From NCBI RefSeq assembly GCF_002387245.1, contig NZ_DGLD01000014.1:127989-191988 (forward strand): 64,000 bases of DNA, given 5' to 3'. This document shows, one piece after another, positions 42,716-52,319 of the stretch; position 1 is the first letter of the stretch; every line of letters starts with the position of its first letter. This stretch comes from Brevundimonas sp. UBA4553. GTDB taxonomy: Bacteria; Pseudomonadota; Alphaproteobacteria; Caulobacterales; Caulobacteraceae. Below the pieces are notes generated by a model that was not told the origin of the DNA, did no database searches, and was given only the letters and a program-made list of their open reading frames with translations. The position numbers were made by a program, and so were the translations under genes.

Positions 42716-44341
42716 ATGGCTCTAAAAGTCGCCATCGTCGGCCGGCCCAACGTGGGCAAGTCGACACTGTTCAACCGACTCGTCGGCAAGCGCCTGGCGC
42801 TGGTCGATGACCGCCCGGGCGTGACCCGTGACCGTCGCTACGCCGACGGCAATATCGGCGATCTGGATCTGACGCTGATCGACACGGCCGGCTACGAAGA
42901 CGTTACCGACGACAGCCTGGAAGCCCGGATGCGCGAGCAGACCGAGGCCGCGCTGGACGACGCCGAAGTCGTCATGTTCATGATGGATGCACGCGAAGGC
43001 GTGACCTCGCTGGACCGGATCTTCGCGGATCGTCTGCGCAAGGTGCACAAGCCGATCATCCTGCTGGCCAACAAGTCCGAAAGCCGTGAGAGCGGCGGCG
43101 GCGTCGGCGAGGCTCACGCTCTGGGCTTCGGTGAACCTGTCGCCATCTCGGCCGAGCACGGCGAGGGCATGGCGGACCTGTATCAGGCCCTGCTGGCTGC
43201 CTCGGCTGACATCTTCGTCGAGGAGATCGACGAGCCGGACAAGCCGATCCGCATCGCCATCATCGGTCGCCCCAACGCCGGCAAGTCCACCCTGATCAAC
43301 CGTATGCTGGGCGAGGACCGCCTGCTGACCGGCCCCGAGGCGGGCATCACCCGCGACTCGATTTCGGTGGACTGGGAATACGAAGGTCAGGCCATCCGCT
43401 TCGTCGACACCGCCGGCATGCGCCGCAAGGCTCGCGTTCAGGAGAAGCTGGAGAAGCTGTCGGTCGCCGACACCATCCGCGCCATCACCTTCGCCGAGGT
43501 GGTCGTCCTGGTGATGGACAAGGACGACGCCTTCGATACCCAGGACCTGCAACTGGCCGACCTGGTCGAGCGCGAAGGCCGCGCCCTGGTTTACGTCGCC
43601 TCCAAATGGGACCTGGAAGAACAGCCCCAGGCCAAGATGGCCGAGCTGAAATCCCTGGCGGAAAACAAGCTGCCGCAGTTGAAGGGTTCGCCCTTCGTCG
43701 CCCTGTCGTCCCACAATGGTCGCGGTGTCGACCGGCTGATGCCGGCGATCATCAAGGCCTATGAAACCTGGTCGGTGAAGGTCAAGACCAAGGACCTCAA
43801 CACCTGGCTGTCCATGGCCACTCAGAGGCACCCGCCGCCCGCCGTCAACGGCAAGCGCGTGAAGCCGAAATACATGGCCCAGACCAAGGCCCGTCCGCCC
43901 ACCTTCGTGCTGATGGCCAGCCGCGCCTCGGACATGCCCGAGCATTATCAGCGCTATCTGGTGAACAGCCTGCGCGAGAGCTTTGACCTGCCCGGCACGC
44001 CGATCCGGCTGACGGTCAAGTCCAGCGCGCCCAACCCCTATGCCGAGGGCGGCGCCAAGTCCGGACCCGAACGCTACAAGGGCGACGCCAAGACCGCGCC
44101 GCGCAAGGTGCTGAAGGCCGAGAAGGCCGCCGAGGCCCTGTCCAACCTGCCCGGCAAGGCGCTGGAACAGAAGAAGTCGGGCATCAAGCCCAAGGTGAAG
44201 GCCCTGGGCGGCCTCAAGGCCAGCTCCAGCAAGAAGGCGGGCCAGTCCATCGCGATCCAGAAGGGCGCCCGCGGCGGCGCTCGCCAGGTGTCGCGCTCCG
44301 GCCGGGTCCGCACCGGCCAGAAGCACGCGCCCAAGAAGTAG
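42716..44341 (+). CDS. der: Ribosome-associated GTPase Der (EngA)
   Basis: Der has two GTPase domains and a KH-like domain and is needed for 50S subunit maturation. Domain 1: GRPNVGKST (residue 8), DTAGYED and the NKSE G4. Domain 2: GRPNAGKST (near 185), DTAGMRRK and the G4 sequence SKWD, where most Der proteins have NKWD. The KH region (residues about 360-450) includes LNTWLSMATQRHPPP and SLRESFDLPGTPI. After it is a Lys/Ala-rich tail of about 90 residues, making it 541 residues long compared with about 490 in E. coli. Confidence 0.95.
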   Translation: MALKVAIVGRPNVGKSTLFNRLVGKRLALVDDRPGVTRDRRYADGNIGDLDLTLIDTAGYEDVTDDSLEARMREQTEAALDDAEVVMFMMDAREGVTSLDRIFADRLRKVHKPIILLANKSESRESGGGVGEAHALGFGEPVAISAEHGEGMADLYQALLAASADIFVEEIDEPDKPIRIAIIGRPNAGKSTLINRMLGEDRLLTGPEAGITRDSISVDWEYEGQAIRFVDTAGMRRKARVQEKLEKLSVADTIRAITFAEVVVLVMDKDDAFDTQDLQLADLVEREGRALVYVASKWDLEEQPQAKMAELKSLAENKLPQLKGSPFVALSSHNGRGVDRLMPAIIKAYETWSVKVKTKDLNTWLSMATQRHPPPAVNGKRVKPKYMAQTKARPPTFVLMASRASDMPEHYQRYLVNSLRESFDLPGTPIRLTVKSSAPNPYAEGGAKSGPERYKGDAKTAPRKVLKAEKAAEALSNLPGKALEQKKSGIKPKVKALGGLKASSSKKAGQSIAIQKGARGGARQVSRSGRVRTGQKHAPKK

Positions 44342-44425
44342 GGTTCGGACGTCACGGTCCGAAAAGGTTGAGGGGGCGAGCGGTCGGCGGCGACGGTTCG
44401 CCCTTTTTCCTGACCGACGCGCGAT

Positions 44426-45784
44426 TCAGCCCTGACGGACTCTTCGCGTCCGGGAGTTCACGGGAACGACGCGGGCCGGCGCGTCCTGATCACCGATGAC
44501 CGCCTTCAGGGCCAGGGCCACGAACAGCACCCAGCGGATGTTGTGCCAGTTCATGGTGATGCTCTCGGTCAGCATGGTCAGGGTATAGGCCGTCATCATC
44601 GGCATCAGCAGCCATCCCGAGGGCCGCGCATAGGCTGACCACAGGGCGCGCCCCCACATCTCGATCATCCAGGCGCCCAGCAGGATGACGCCTGGAATGC
44701 CCAGCGCCAGATAGACCTCCAGCCAGCCGCTGTGGGCATGGGCTGCGCTGAACTTGGCTTCGTGGGCGATCCAGGCCTTGGCTCCGCCGGGCGAGGCGTC
44801 GTCCCAAACCACGCCATAGCCGAATCCGGTCCACGGCCGTTGCTGCATCTGGTGCATGATGCCGCTCCAGATCTCGGTGCGCCCGGTCAGGGTCGCGTCC
44901 TTGCCCAGCAGGTCGAAGATCAGGTCGCTGCGCGTCGCCACGATCAGCAGGGCGGCACAAACAACCACGATGGCCAACCAGGTGCCGACGATGGCGCGCT
45001 TAGGCCCCGCCTGAACCAGACCTACGAAACCCATGCTGGCGAAGGACAGGATCAGCACCACCAGCCCCGTCTTGGATGTCGACAGGATCACCAGCCCGGC
45101 GGCGATGGCGGCCCCCACAAGCCACATTCGCCGCCTCTGCGGGACCATGACGGCGGCCGCGGCCATGCAGATGGCGGCCAGTCCCATGTTCTCGCCCAAG
45201 GCGTTCTTTTCGAGCCACAGGCCGCGCCAGGCGCCGGGGAACAGCTCATGCATCCGTCCCAGGTCCGGCAACAGAGCGCCCAGGAACAGCGAGGCGATCA
45301 TCAGCACGCCCATGGCGCTGGCAAGGATCTCGGTCAGGGTGGTCCACCGCCAGCGCGCCGCCAGGGCGACCCCGCCCAGGGTCGTGAAGACGAGGGCCAG
45401 GACACGGCGCAGCGTCACGTCGGGCATGGTCGACCAGGCCACGGACGCCGTGGTCAGCAGCAGCAGCAGGATCAGCAACGGCGAACCGGCCAGCGCTCTC
45501 AGGGCCGTTCCGGGTCGGATCAGGAAGAGCCCGAGCGCCAGGCCATAGGCGGGATAGAAGCCGTTGCGCAGGAAGTCAGCCGATCGGGCGCCGTAGCCTG
45601 TCATGGGCGCGGCCCAGGCCTGGGAGTAGATCAGCACGATCATCACCGAGGCCAGGAAGGCCAGGATGTCGCCATAGGGGGTGGCGCGCGCCACCGGGCT
45701 CGGACGGGATGCGGCCTCGGCCGCGCGTCGAACGCTTCGTCCTGTCGGTCCTGCAAGCCGGCCCCCCGACGACTGGATCGACAT
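44426..45784 (-). CDS. O-antigen ligase family membrane protein
   Basis: The 452-residue protein has about ten hydrophobic segments and a large loop with GRTEIWSGIMHQMQQRPWTGFGYGVVW and AHAHSGWLEVYLALGIPGVILLGAW. These carry the Wzy_C/WaaL-type conserved Arg and His. Such enzymes join undecaprenyl-linked glycan to lipid A-core or polymerise it in the periplasm. No other glycan gene is adjacent. It is the last gene of the leftward radA-cvpA-purF-VOC-SDR run, 10 bases past the SDR stop. Confidence 0.85.
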   Translation of the reverse strand: MSIQSSGGRLAGPTGRSVRRAAEAASRPSPVARATPYGDILAFLASVMIVLIYSQAWAAPMTGYGARSADFLRNGFYPAYGLALGLFLIRPGTALRALAGSPLLILLLLLTTASVAWSTMPDVTLRRVLALVFTTLGGVALAARWRWTTLTEILASAMGVLMIASLFLGALLPDLGRMHELFPGAWRGLWLEKNALGENMGLAAICMAAAAVMVPQRRRMWLVGAAIAAGLVILSTSKTGLVVLILSFASMGFVGLVQAGPKRAIVGTWLAIVVVCAALLIVATRSDLIFDLLGKDATLTGRTEIWSGIMHQMQQRPWTGFGYGVVWDDASPGGAKAWIAHEAKFSAAHAHSGWLEVYLALGIPGVILLGAWMIEMWGRALWSAYARPSGWLLMPMMTAYTLTMLTESITMNWHNIRWVLFVALALKAVIGDQDAPARVVPVNSRTRRVRQG

Positions 45785-45794
45785 GGGCCGAGCC

Positions 45795-46556
45795 CTAGGC
45801 CAGGGCGTCCGCCGACTGGCCGTGCTTCCAATCCTTGAAGCTGACGGTCAGGGGCGGCGAGCGGTCAGGGCGGGTCAGTTCGACCATCAGGGGGCCGATC
45901 TCCGAAGGATGAGGCAGGACCTCGGGATCTTCGCCCGGGAAGGCCTGGGCGCGCAACTGGGTGCGCATCCGGCCGGGATCCAGGATCGTGGCGCGGACCG
46001 GCGTGCTTTCGATTTCGTCCGCCCAGCATTTGACCAGGGCCTCGGCCCCGGCCTTGGTCGCCGCATACATGCCCCAGAAGGCGCGCGGGTTGGCCGCGAC
46101 GCTGGTGGTCAGATAGACGGCGCGACCGGCGTCCGAGGCGCGCAGCAAGGGCTCCAGCGAGCGGATCAGGCGATAGACGCCGGTGAAGTTGATCTTCTCG
46201 ATCTTGGCGAACTCGCGCGGTTCGGCGTGGGCGACCGGCGTCAGGCCCGACGGCCCCATGGTCGCGGCCGCCTGAATCCAGATGTCCAGCTTGCCGAAAC
46301 GCTCGAACAGGGCGCCGCCCAGACGGTCGATGGCGCCGCCGTCCACCAGGTCGAACGGGACCAGGGTGGCGTGTTGTCCGGTGGCGGCGAAGATGGCGTC
46401 GTCCAGCTCTTCCAGCCCGCCCTGGGTGCGGGCGGTCGCCACCACGTGGGCGCCGGCCTTGGCCAGGGCCAGGGCGGTTTCGTAGCCGATGCCGCGCGAG
46501 GCGCCGACGACAAGGGCGATACGGTTGGCGAGGGGAAGGGAAGCGTGTTCGGACAT
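45795..46556 (-). CDS. SDR family oxidoreductase
   Basis: The 253-residue classical SDR has the nucleotide-binding VVGASRGIGYE near residue 16, the DLVDG strand, NFTG, the catalytic Ser region TTSVAANPRAF and the Tyr-x-x-x-Lys YAATKAG near 162. The RT-rich second motif suggests NADP preference. Substrate is unknown. Start at 46556 places the Rossmann motif at the usual distance. Ends 10 bases before the O-antigen ligase start. Confidence 0.9.
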   Translation of the reverse strand: MSEHASLPLANRIALVVGASRGIGYETALALAKAGAHVVATARTQGGLEELDDAIFAATGQHATLVPFDLVDGGAIDRLGGALFERFGKLDIWIQAAATMGPSGLTPVAHAEPREFAKIEKINFTGVYRLIRSLEPLLRASDAGRAVYLTTSVAANPRAFWGMYAATKAGAEALVKCWADEIESTPVRATILDPGRMRTQLRAQAFPGEDPEVLPHPSEIGPLMVELTRPDRSPPLTVSFKDWKHGQSADALA

Positions 46557-46599
46557 GGCCCGCTGATAGCGCGCCCCGCCGCCGGGCGAAAGGCTCAGT

Positions 46600-46941
46600 T
46601 CAGTAACCCGGCGCAGGCTGCCACAGGCTGAAGCTGACGCCCTGATCATCGGCCACGACGGCCGATAGGCCTGACGGGCTTTCGGCCGGCATGGCGGCGT
46701 GTCCGCCCAGTTCCTTCACGCGGGCGCAGACGGCGTGAATGTCGTCCACGCGGAAGTAGAGGTGCGGAAAGGCGCGATGCTCGCCCTTGGTGATGCCGAA
46801 CGCCGGATCCGACCCGTTGACGTGGGCGTAGGTCGGGTGGGAGCTGTCGTCGTCGAACGTCCAGCCGAACAGGCTCGCGTAAAAGGCGCGGGCCTTTTCG
46901 ATGTCGGGCGTGTCGAGCGTGAAGTAGCCGAGCTGGATCAT
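46600..46941 (-). CDS. VOC (glyoxalase-fold) protein
   Basis: The 113-residue protein has two beta-alpha-beta-beta-beta units with IQLGYFTLDTPDIEKARAFYASLFGW at the start and HLYFRVDDIHAVCARVKELGG in the middle. Metal ligands are not conserved strongly enough to name a reaction. It starts 6 bases after the purF stop and is cotranscribed with purF. Confidence 0.88.
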   Translation of the reverse strand: MIQLGYFTLDTPDIEKARAFYASLFGWTFDDDSSHPTYAHVNGSDPAFGITKGEHRAFPHLYFRVDDIHAVCARVKELGGHAAMPAESPSGLSAVVADDQGVSFSLWQPAPGY

Positions 46942-46947
46942 CCAGCC

Positions 46948-48453
46948 TTAAGCGGTCACCAGCAGGGAAAGTTGCGAACCGCGAGCATCGCGGCCGCCTT
47001 CTTCGATTTCACGGTCCACCAGACGGGTCGGATAGTCTCCGGTGAAGTAGTGATCCGTGAACTGCGGCTGCGCCGGATCGCGCGGGCCCACGCCCATGGC
47101 GTCGTACAGGCCGTCGATGGACAGGAAGCCCAGCGAATCGACTTCCAGAATGGCGCGCATCTCGTCCATCGTATGGGTCGCGGCCATCAGCTGCGTCCGC
47201 TCCGGCATGTCGATGCCGTAGAAGTCGGGGAAGAGGATCTGCGGGCTGGCCGAGCGCAGGTGAACCTCCTTGGCTCCGGCCGCGCGAACGGCGCGGACCA
47301 GCTTCAGCGAGGTGGTGCCGCGCACGATGGAGTCGTCGATCAGCACGACGCGCTTGCCTTCCAGCGCCGCACGGTTGGGGCTGTGCTTCATGCGCACGCC
47401 CTTCTGCCGGGCGCCCTGGCTGGGCTGAATGAAGGTGCGGCCCAGATAGTGGCTGCGGATGATGCCCATCTCGTAGGGGATGCCGCTTTCCTGGGCGTAA
47501 CCCAGAGCCGCCGGCACGCCCGAGTCCGGCACAGGCACGACCACATCGGCCTCGACCTGGAACTCGCGCGCCAGACGACGGCCCATTTCCTTGCGGACGT
47601 TATAGACCGAGCGGCCGTTCACCACGCTGTCGGGGCGGGCGAAATAGACATATTCGAACAGGCAGGGGCGGGCGGCGCGAACCGGGAAGGGCTTGATCGA
47701 GGTCAGGCCTTCCTCGTCGATCACGACCACTTCGCCGTGCTCGACATCGCGGATGAAGGTGGCGCCGATGGTGTCCAGCGCGCAGGTCTCGGACGCCAGC
47801 ACCCAGGCCTCGCCGACCTTGCCCAGCACCAGCGGGCGGATGCCCAGAGGGTCGCGGGCACCGATCATCTTGTAGCGGGTCTGGGCGACCAGGGCGTAGC
47901 CGCCCTCGATCCGGCCCAGGGCGTCGATGAAGCGTTCGACGATCTTGGCCTTACGGCTGCGGGCGATCAGGTGAAGGATGGCCTCGGAGTCCGACGTGGA
48001 CTGGAAGATAGCGCCTTCCGACACGAGCTGCGCGTGCAGGTATTTGAAATTCGTCAGGTTGCCGTTGTGGGCGATGGCGATGCCGCCCTGATCCAGGTCG
48101 GCGAACATCGGCTGGATGTTGCGCAGGAAGCTGCCGCCGGCGGTGGAATAGCGCGTGTGGCCGACCGCGGCGCCGCCGGGCAGGCGGGTGGTCAATTCCG
48201 CGTTGCCGAAGGCCTCTCCCACCAGACCCATGTGACGCTCGGTGTAGAAACGCTCGTCATGGACGCTGGCGATGCCGCAGGCTTCCTGGCCGCGATGCTG
48301 CAGGGCGTGCAGGCCCAGCGCCACGATGGACGAGGCCTCGTTCTCGGGAGCCCCCCAAACGCCGCAGACGCCGCACTCCAACCGCAGTTGGTCGTCCTCC
48401 GGCTCACGCCAGTGTTCGCGGTGAACGATGGGATCGGCGATATGGTGGCGCAT
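46948..48453 (-). CDS. purF: Amidophosphoribosyltransferase
   Basis: PurF makes 5-phosphoribosylamine from PRPP and glutamine, the first step of purine synthesis. The 501-residue protein has an N-terminal propeptide of about 26 residues before the nucleophile Cys27 in LECGVCGVWG, glutaminase-domain RYSTAG and HNGNL, and the PRPP loop VVLIDDSIVRGTTS in the second domain. The three C-terminal iron-sulfur ligand positions are replaced (FPDFYGID, FTDHYFTGDYP), so it should lack the [4Fe-4S] cluster of B. subtilis. GGAG lies upstream of the ATG. Confidence 0.96.
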   Translation of the reverse strand: MRHHIADPIVHREHWREPEDDQLRLECGVCGVWGAPENEASSIVALGLHALQHRGQEACGIASVHDERFYTERHMGLVGEAFGNAELTTRLPGGAAVGHTRYSTAGGSFLRNIQPMFADLDQGGIAIAHNGNLTNFKYLHAQLVSEGAIFQSTSDSEAILHLIARSRKAKIVERFIDALGRIEGGYALVAQTRYKMIGARDPLGIRPLVLGKVGEAWVLASETCALDTIGATFIRDVEHGEVVVIDEEGLTSIKPFPVRAARPCLFEYVYFARPDSVVNGRSVYNVRKEMGRRLAREFQVEADVVVPVPDSGVPAALGYAQESGIPYEMGIIRSHYLGRTFIQPSQGARQKGVRMKHSPNRAALEGKRVVLIDDSIVRGTTSLKLVRAVRAAGAKEVHLRSASPQILFPDFYGIDMPERTQLMAATHTMDEMRAILEVDSLGFLSIDGLYDAMGVGPRDPAQPQFTDHYFTGDYPTRLVDREIEEGGRDARGSQLSLLVTA

Positions 48454-48534
48454 CGTCAGGCTCCGATGACCGGGACAGGATAACTCAGGCGGCGGCGCCG
48501 CGCACGTAGTCCGCCATTGCGTCGAGGGCAAGGC

Positions 48535-49071
48535 TCATTGATCGGAAAACCCTTCGCGGACGGAAGATCCGACCACCGGGGTCAGGGCGTCGGCGCCCTT
48601 TCCGAGCGTCGGCAGCACAGCCTGGATGGCTCTGGCCGAGCCTTCGCTGAGCGGCGACAGGGCCGCGCCCGTCAGCCAGCGCGGGGGATTGTCCGCCATG
48701 ACGCCCATCAGCGTCAGGTGCACAGCGCCGATCAGGGCGAGCGCCCGAACCGCGCCCAGCGCGAGACCGAACACCTGATCGAAGGCCCCGAGGGCGTTGC
48801 CGCGCGCGCCCTTGGAAACGGCGGCCCCCAGGAAGCGCAGGCCGAAATAGAGAATCAGAAAGGTCAGGCCCACGGCCAGCACCGACCCGGCCCAGTCGGG
48901 ATCGACCAGCGACCGCCCGAACGGCGCGGTCCAGGGCAGGGTGATCAGGGCCAGCAGTCCGGCCAGGAAGAAGCTGAACAAGGCCGTCAGCTCGCGCACG
49001 CCGCCCCGGAACCACCCGGCGGCGCCGGAGGCCAGAAGCACAAGGATGACAAAGACGTCGTAGCCGGTCAC
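48535..49071 (-). CDS. cvpA: CvpA family membrane protein
   Basis: The 178-residue protein has four spans: residues 5-23, 30-48, 63-82 and 103-123, starting YDVFVILVLLASGAAGWFRGGVREL, the CvpA signature. CvpA proteins support colicin V production and purF expression in enterobacteria, though the mechanism is unclear. It lies between radA (34-base gap) and purF (81-base gap), as in many proteobacteria. Confidence 0.9.
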   Translation of the reverse strand: MTGYDVFVILVLLASGAAGWFRGGVRELTALFSFFLAGLLALITLPWTAPFGRSLVDPDWAGSVLAVGLTFLILYFGLRFLGAAVSKGARGNALGAFDQVFGLALGAVRALALIGAVHLTLMGVMADNPPRWLTGAALSPLSEGSARAIQAVLPTLGKGADALTPVVGSSVREGFSDQ

Positions 49072-49105
49072 GCGCGCTGCAATCGCTGGAGGGAAGAGGT
49101 CCGCT

Positions 49106-50485
49106 TCAATAGCGGTTCTGGGAGATTCGCTCGACCACCTCGGTCAGCAGCCCGGCGGTCGTGACGGCCACGTCGCCCTTCTTGACCTTGTCCTTGGCCT
49201 GGGCCGGGGCCAGGGCGCGGTCGAAGCCGAGCTTCTGCGCCTCCCGCAACCGCGCCTCGGCGCGATTGACGGCGCGGACCTCGCCCGACAGGCCGATCTC
49301 GCCGAAGACGACGCAGCCCTGCGGCAGGGGCATGTCCAGCGCCGAGGAAATCAGGGCGGCGGCGGCGGCCAGGTCGGCGGCGGGCTCGCTGATCCGCAAG
49401 CCCCCCGCGATGTTCAGATAGACGTCCTTGTCCCCGAAGCCGAGACCGCAGCGCGCCTCCAGAACGGCCAGCAGCATGGCCAGCCGCCCGTTGTCCCAGC
49501 CCACGACCGCGCGGCGCGGCGTGCCGTAGGCGGACGGCGCGACCAGGGCCTGTATCTCGACCAGCACCGGGCGCGATCCCTCGATGCCTGCAAAGACGGC
49601 TGCGCCGGGCGCCCGCTCCTTGCCTTCGCCGAGGAAGAGGGCGGAGGGGTTTGTCACCTCGCGCAGGCCGACGTCGCTCATCTCGAAGACGCCGATCTCG
49701 TCGGTGGCGCCGAAACGGTTCTTGCCGGCGCGCAGGATGCGGAAGGGGTAGCCGCGCTCGCCCTCGAAGCTGAGGACGGCGTCGACCATGTGTTCCACGA
49801 CGCGCGGTCCGGCGATCTGGCCGTCCTTGGTGACGTGGCCGACCAGGACGATGGCCGGACCGCCGTCCTTGGCCAGCCGCACCAGTTCGGCGGCGCAGGC
49901 GCGAACCTGGGTCACCGAGCCGGGGCCGGCCTCGTGGGCGTCGGACCACAGGGTCTGGATGGAGTCGATGATGACGATGTCGAACTTGTCGCGCTTCAGC
50001 GTCGTCAGGATTTCGCGAAGCGCCGTGGCCGACGCGAGCGACACGGCGGCGTCGGCCACGCCCATGCGCTTGGCGCGGGCGCGGATCTGCTCGATGGCTT
50101 CTTCGCCCGAGATATAGGCCACGCGCGCGCCGTTGCGGGCGGCCTTGGCCGTGACCTCCAGCAGCAGGGTCGACTTGCCCACGCCGGGGTCGCCGCCCAG
50201 CAGGATGGCCGAGCCCGGCACCACGCCGCCGCCGCAGACGCGGTCGAACTCGGTCACGCCGGTGACGATGCGGGGCGGCTCGGGCGTGTCGGACTGCAGG
50301 GTTTCGAACGTCAGGCCGCGCCCGCGCGCGGTCGAGGCGGGCTTCATCGCGCCGGGCGGGGCCGACTTCGACTCCTCGGACAGGCTGTTCCACTCGCCGC
50401 AGGCGGAGCACTGCCCCGACCACTTGGAATGAACCGCCCCGCAGGACTGACAGACATAGAGAAGGGTGTCGCGCGCCATGCTCAT
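49106..50485 (-). CDS. radA: DNA repair protein RadA
   Basis: RadA drives branch migration in recombinational repair. The 459-residue protein has an N-terminal four-Cys zinc finger (CQSCGAVHSKWSGQCSACGEW), the RecA-like ATPase with Walker A GDPGVGKST near residue 94, the RadA-specific KNRFG motif near 255, and a C-terminal Lon-like domain (DVYLNIAGGLRISEPAADLA, GEIGLSGEVRAV). Two ATGs, two codons apart, are possible starts. It heads the leftward operon. Confidence 0.96.
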   Translation of the reverse strand: MSMARDTLLYVCQSCGAVHSKWSGQCSACGEWNSLSEESKSAPPGAMKPASTARGRGLTFETLQSDTPEPPRIVTGVTEFDRVCGGGVVPGSAILLGGDPGVGKSTLLLEVTAKAARNGARVAYISGEEAIEQIRARAKRMGVADAAVSLASATALREILTTLKRDKFDIVIIDSIQTLWSDAHEAGPGSVTQVRACAAELVRLAKDGGPAIVLVGHVTKDGQIAGPRVVEHMVDAVLSFEGERGYPFRILRAGKNRFGATDEIGVFEMSDVGLREVTNPSALFLGEGKERAPGAAVFAGIEGSRPVLVEIQALVAPSAYGTPRRAVVGWDNGRLAMLLAVLEARCGLGFGDKDVYLNIAGGLRISEPAADLAAAAALISSALDMPLPQGCVVFGEIGLSGEVRAVNRAEARLREAQKLGFDRALAPAQAKDKVKKGDVAVTTAGLLTEVVERISQNRY

Positions 50486-50638
50486 GACCTAGCAGGAATC
50501 GCGGCGCGGGCGAGGGGCCATACGTCGTCCTGCGTCCGGGTCTGACGCAGGCGAGGCGCGCGGCTTGCATCCAACCTCATATCCCCGTCATCCTGCCAAG
50601 CTATAGCGTCGTTACGACTCAACCCCGCCGAGGCCTTC

Positions 50639-51280
50639 ATGACCGCTCCCAACCCGCCCGCCATTGATCCGGGCCTCGTCGCCCGCGTGCAGAACATCCT
50701 GATGCGGCCCAAGTTGGAATGGCCGGTCATCGAGGCCGAATACGCCACGACGCGCAGCCTGTTCGCCCGCTACGCCATGCTGCTGGCGGCCATCGGCCCG
50801 GTGGCCGGGCTGATCGGGGGGCAGCTCTTCCCGATCTCGATTTTCGGTTCGGTGATGCGCACGCCGATGGTCGGCGGCCTGCTGGGCGCCATCATCACCT
50901 GGGGCCTGTCCCTGCTGTCGGTCTTCGTGCTGGGCCTGATCATCGACGCCCTGGCCCCCAGCTTCAACGGCACGAAGGACAAGGTGCAGGCGATGAAGGT
51001 CGCCGTCTATTCGATGACCGCCGCCTGGGTCGCCTCCATCTTCAACCTCTTCCCGGCCCTAGCCTGGCTGGGCGGGCTGCTGGGCCTCTATGGCTTCTAC
51101 CTGCTCTATCTCGGCCTGCCGGTCCTGATGAAGACCTCGCCGGACAAGGCGCTGGGCTACACCATCGTCGTCGTCGTCGCCGCCATCGTGCTGTGGATGG
51201 TGGTCAGCGCCATCGCCGCCGGCGTCGTCGCCAGCTTTGTGGTCGGGACCATCGGCCTCAGCGCGCTGGCGCTCAGCTAA
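50639..51280 (+). CDS. Yip1 family membrane protein
   Basis: The 213-residue protein has a cytoplasmic N terminus with VARVQNILMRPKLEWPVIEAE, followed by five spans at about 42-62, 75-95, 120-140, 150-170 and 180-205. The PK..W..I..E motif and five spans fit the bacterial Yip1 group. Function is unknown. It stands alone between radA (divergent) and alr (convergent, 1-base gap). Confidence 0.85.
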   Translation: MTAPNPPAIDPGLVARVQNILMRPKLEWPVIEAEYATTRSLFARYAMLLAAIGPVAGLIGGQLFPISIFGSVMRTPMVGGLLGAIITWGLSLLSVFVLGLIIDALAPSFNGTKDKVQAMKVAVYSMTAAWVASIFNLFPALAWLGGLLGLYGFYLLYLGLPVLMKTSPDKALGYTIVVVVAAIVLWMVVSAIAAGVVASFVVGTIGLSALALS

Positions 51281-51281
51281 A

Positions 51282-52319
51282 TCAGCCGACGTAGAGACGC
51301 GGCACGCGCGGCGTGATCGAGGTCAGCATTTCATAGCTGATGGTTCCCGCCGCCGTCGCCGCGTCGTCCACCAGACGATTGGCGCCAAAGATCTCGACGG
51401 TGTCCCCGGCCGCCACGTCCAGGCCGGTGACGTCCACCGCCAGCACGTCCATCGACACCCGGCCGATGATAGGGCGAAGCTCCCCGGCCACCCAGACCTG
51501 CCCGTGCGGACTGTTGCTGCGCATCACGCCGTCGGCATAGCCGGTCCCGCAGGTCGCCACCCGCATCGGCGTTTCGGCGCGATAGCCCTGAGAATAGCCA
51601 ACGGTTTCACCCGCCGGCACGTCGCGCACCTGCATGATCTGGGCGTTCAGCGTGGCCACAGGGGCGATCCGGCTGTCCGGCCGACCCTCGGGGCCGCCGC
51701 CGAACAGGCAGATGCCCGGACGCGCCACGTCAAAGGCGAAATCCGGCCCCAGGAAGCAGCCGCCCGAGTTGGCGAAGGATCGCGTCGCGCCGGGATAGCG
51801 GGTGACCGCCGCCGCATAGGCGTCGCGCTGGGCGCGGTTCAGCGGGTGGACGGGCTCGTCGGCGCAGGCCAGATGGGTCATCACCAGTTCCAGACCCTCG
51901 AACGACTCTGGCGCGTCCTCGACCCGAAAGCCCAGCCGGTTCATGCCGGTGTCCAGTTGCAGACCGCAGGCGCCGCCGCCCGCCGCCGTCCAGGCGTCGA
52001 TCTGGCCGGGCTGGTTCAGCACCGGCCGCAGGTTGGCCGCCTTGATCACTCCCGCGGACGATCCGTGACACCCGTCCAGCACATAGATCACGGGTTCGGT
52101 CCCGAGTGCCTCGCGCAGCAGAACGCCTTCGGCCGCCCGCGCCACGAAGAAGGTCCGCGCGCCCTCGGCCATCAATCGTCTGGCCACGGCGGCGGCGCCC
52201 AGGCCGTAACCGTCGGCCTTGACGACCGGATTGACCGGCACGCCGATCAGCCCCTGAAGCGTGTGGAAATTGCGCGCCAGAGCGCTCAGGTCGACGGAAA
52301 GGGAGGCGGGCAGGGACAT
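51282..52319 (-). CDS. alr: Alanine racemase
   Basis: Alr interconverts L- and D-alanine with PLP to supply peptidoglycan. The 345-residue protein has the PLP lysine in VVKADGYGLGA near residue 33, the HL (VMTHLACADEP) and GYSQGYRA segments and the second catalytic Tyr region near CGTGYADG. The ATG at 52319 has AAGGGG upstream. It is a single gene, with dnaB 356 bases upstream on the same strand. Confidence 0.93.
   Translation of the reverse strand: MSLPASLSVDLSALARNFHTLQGLIGVPVNPVVKADGYGLGAAAVARRLMAEGARTFFVARAAEGVLLREALGTEPVIYVLDGCHGSSAGVIKAANLRPVLNQPGQIDAWTAAGGGACGLQLDTGMNRLGFRVEDAPESFEGLELVMTHLACADEPVHPLNRAQRDAYAAAVTRYPGATRSFANSGGCFLGPDFAFDVARPGICLFGGGPEGRPDSRIAPVATLNAQIMQVRDVPAGETVGYSQGYRAETPMRVATCGTGYADGVMRSNSPHGQVWVAGELRPIIGRVSMDVLAVDVTGLDVAAGDTVEIFGANRLVDDAATAAGTISYEMLTSITPRVPRLYVG

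Noticed and set aside
44344..44363. Possible terminator after der
   Set aside because: A 7-base stem exists (TTCGGAC/GTCCGAA) but it is followed by AAAGG with no U-tract in either direction.
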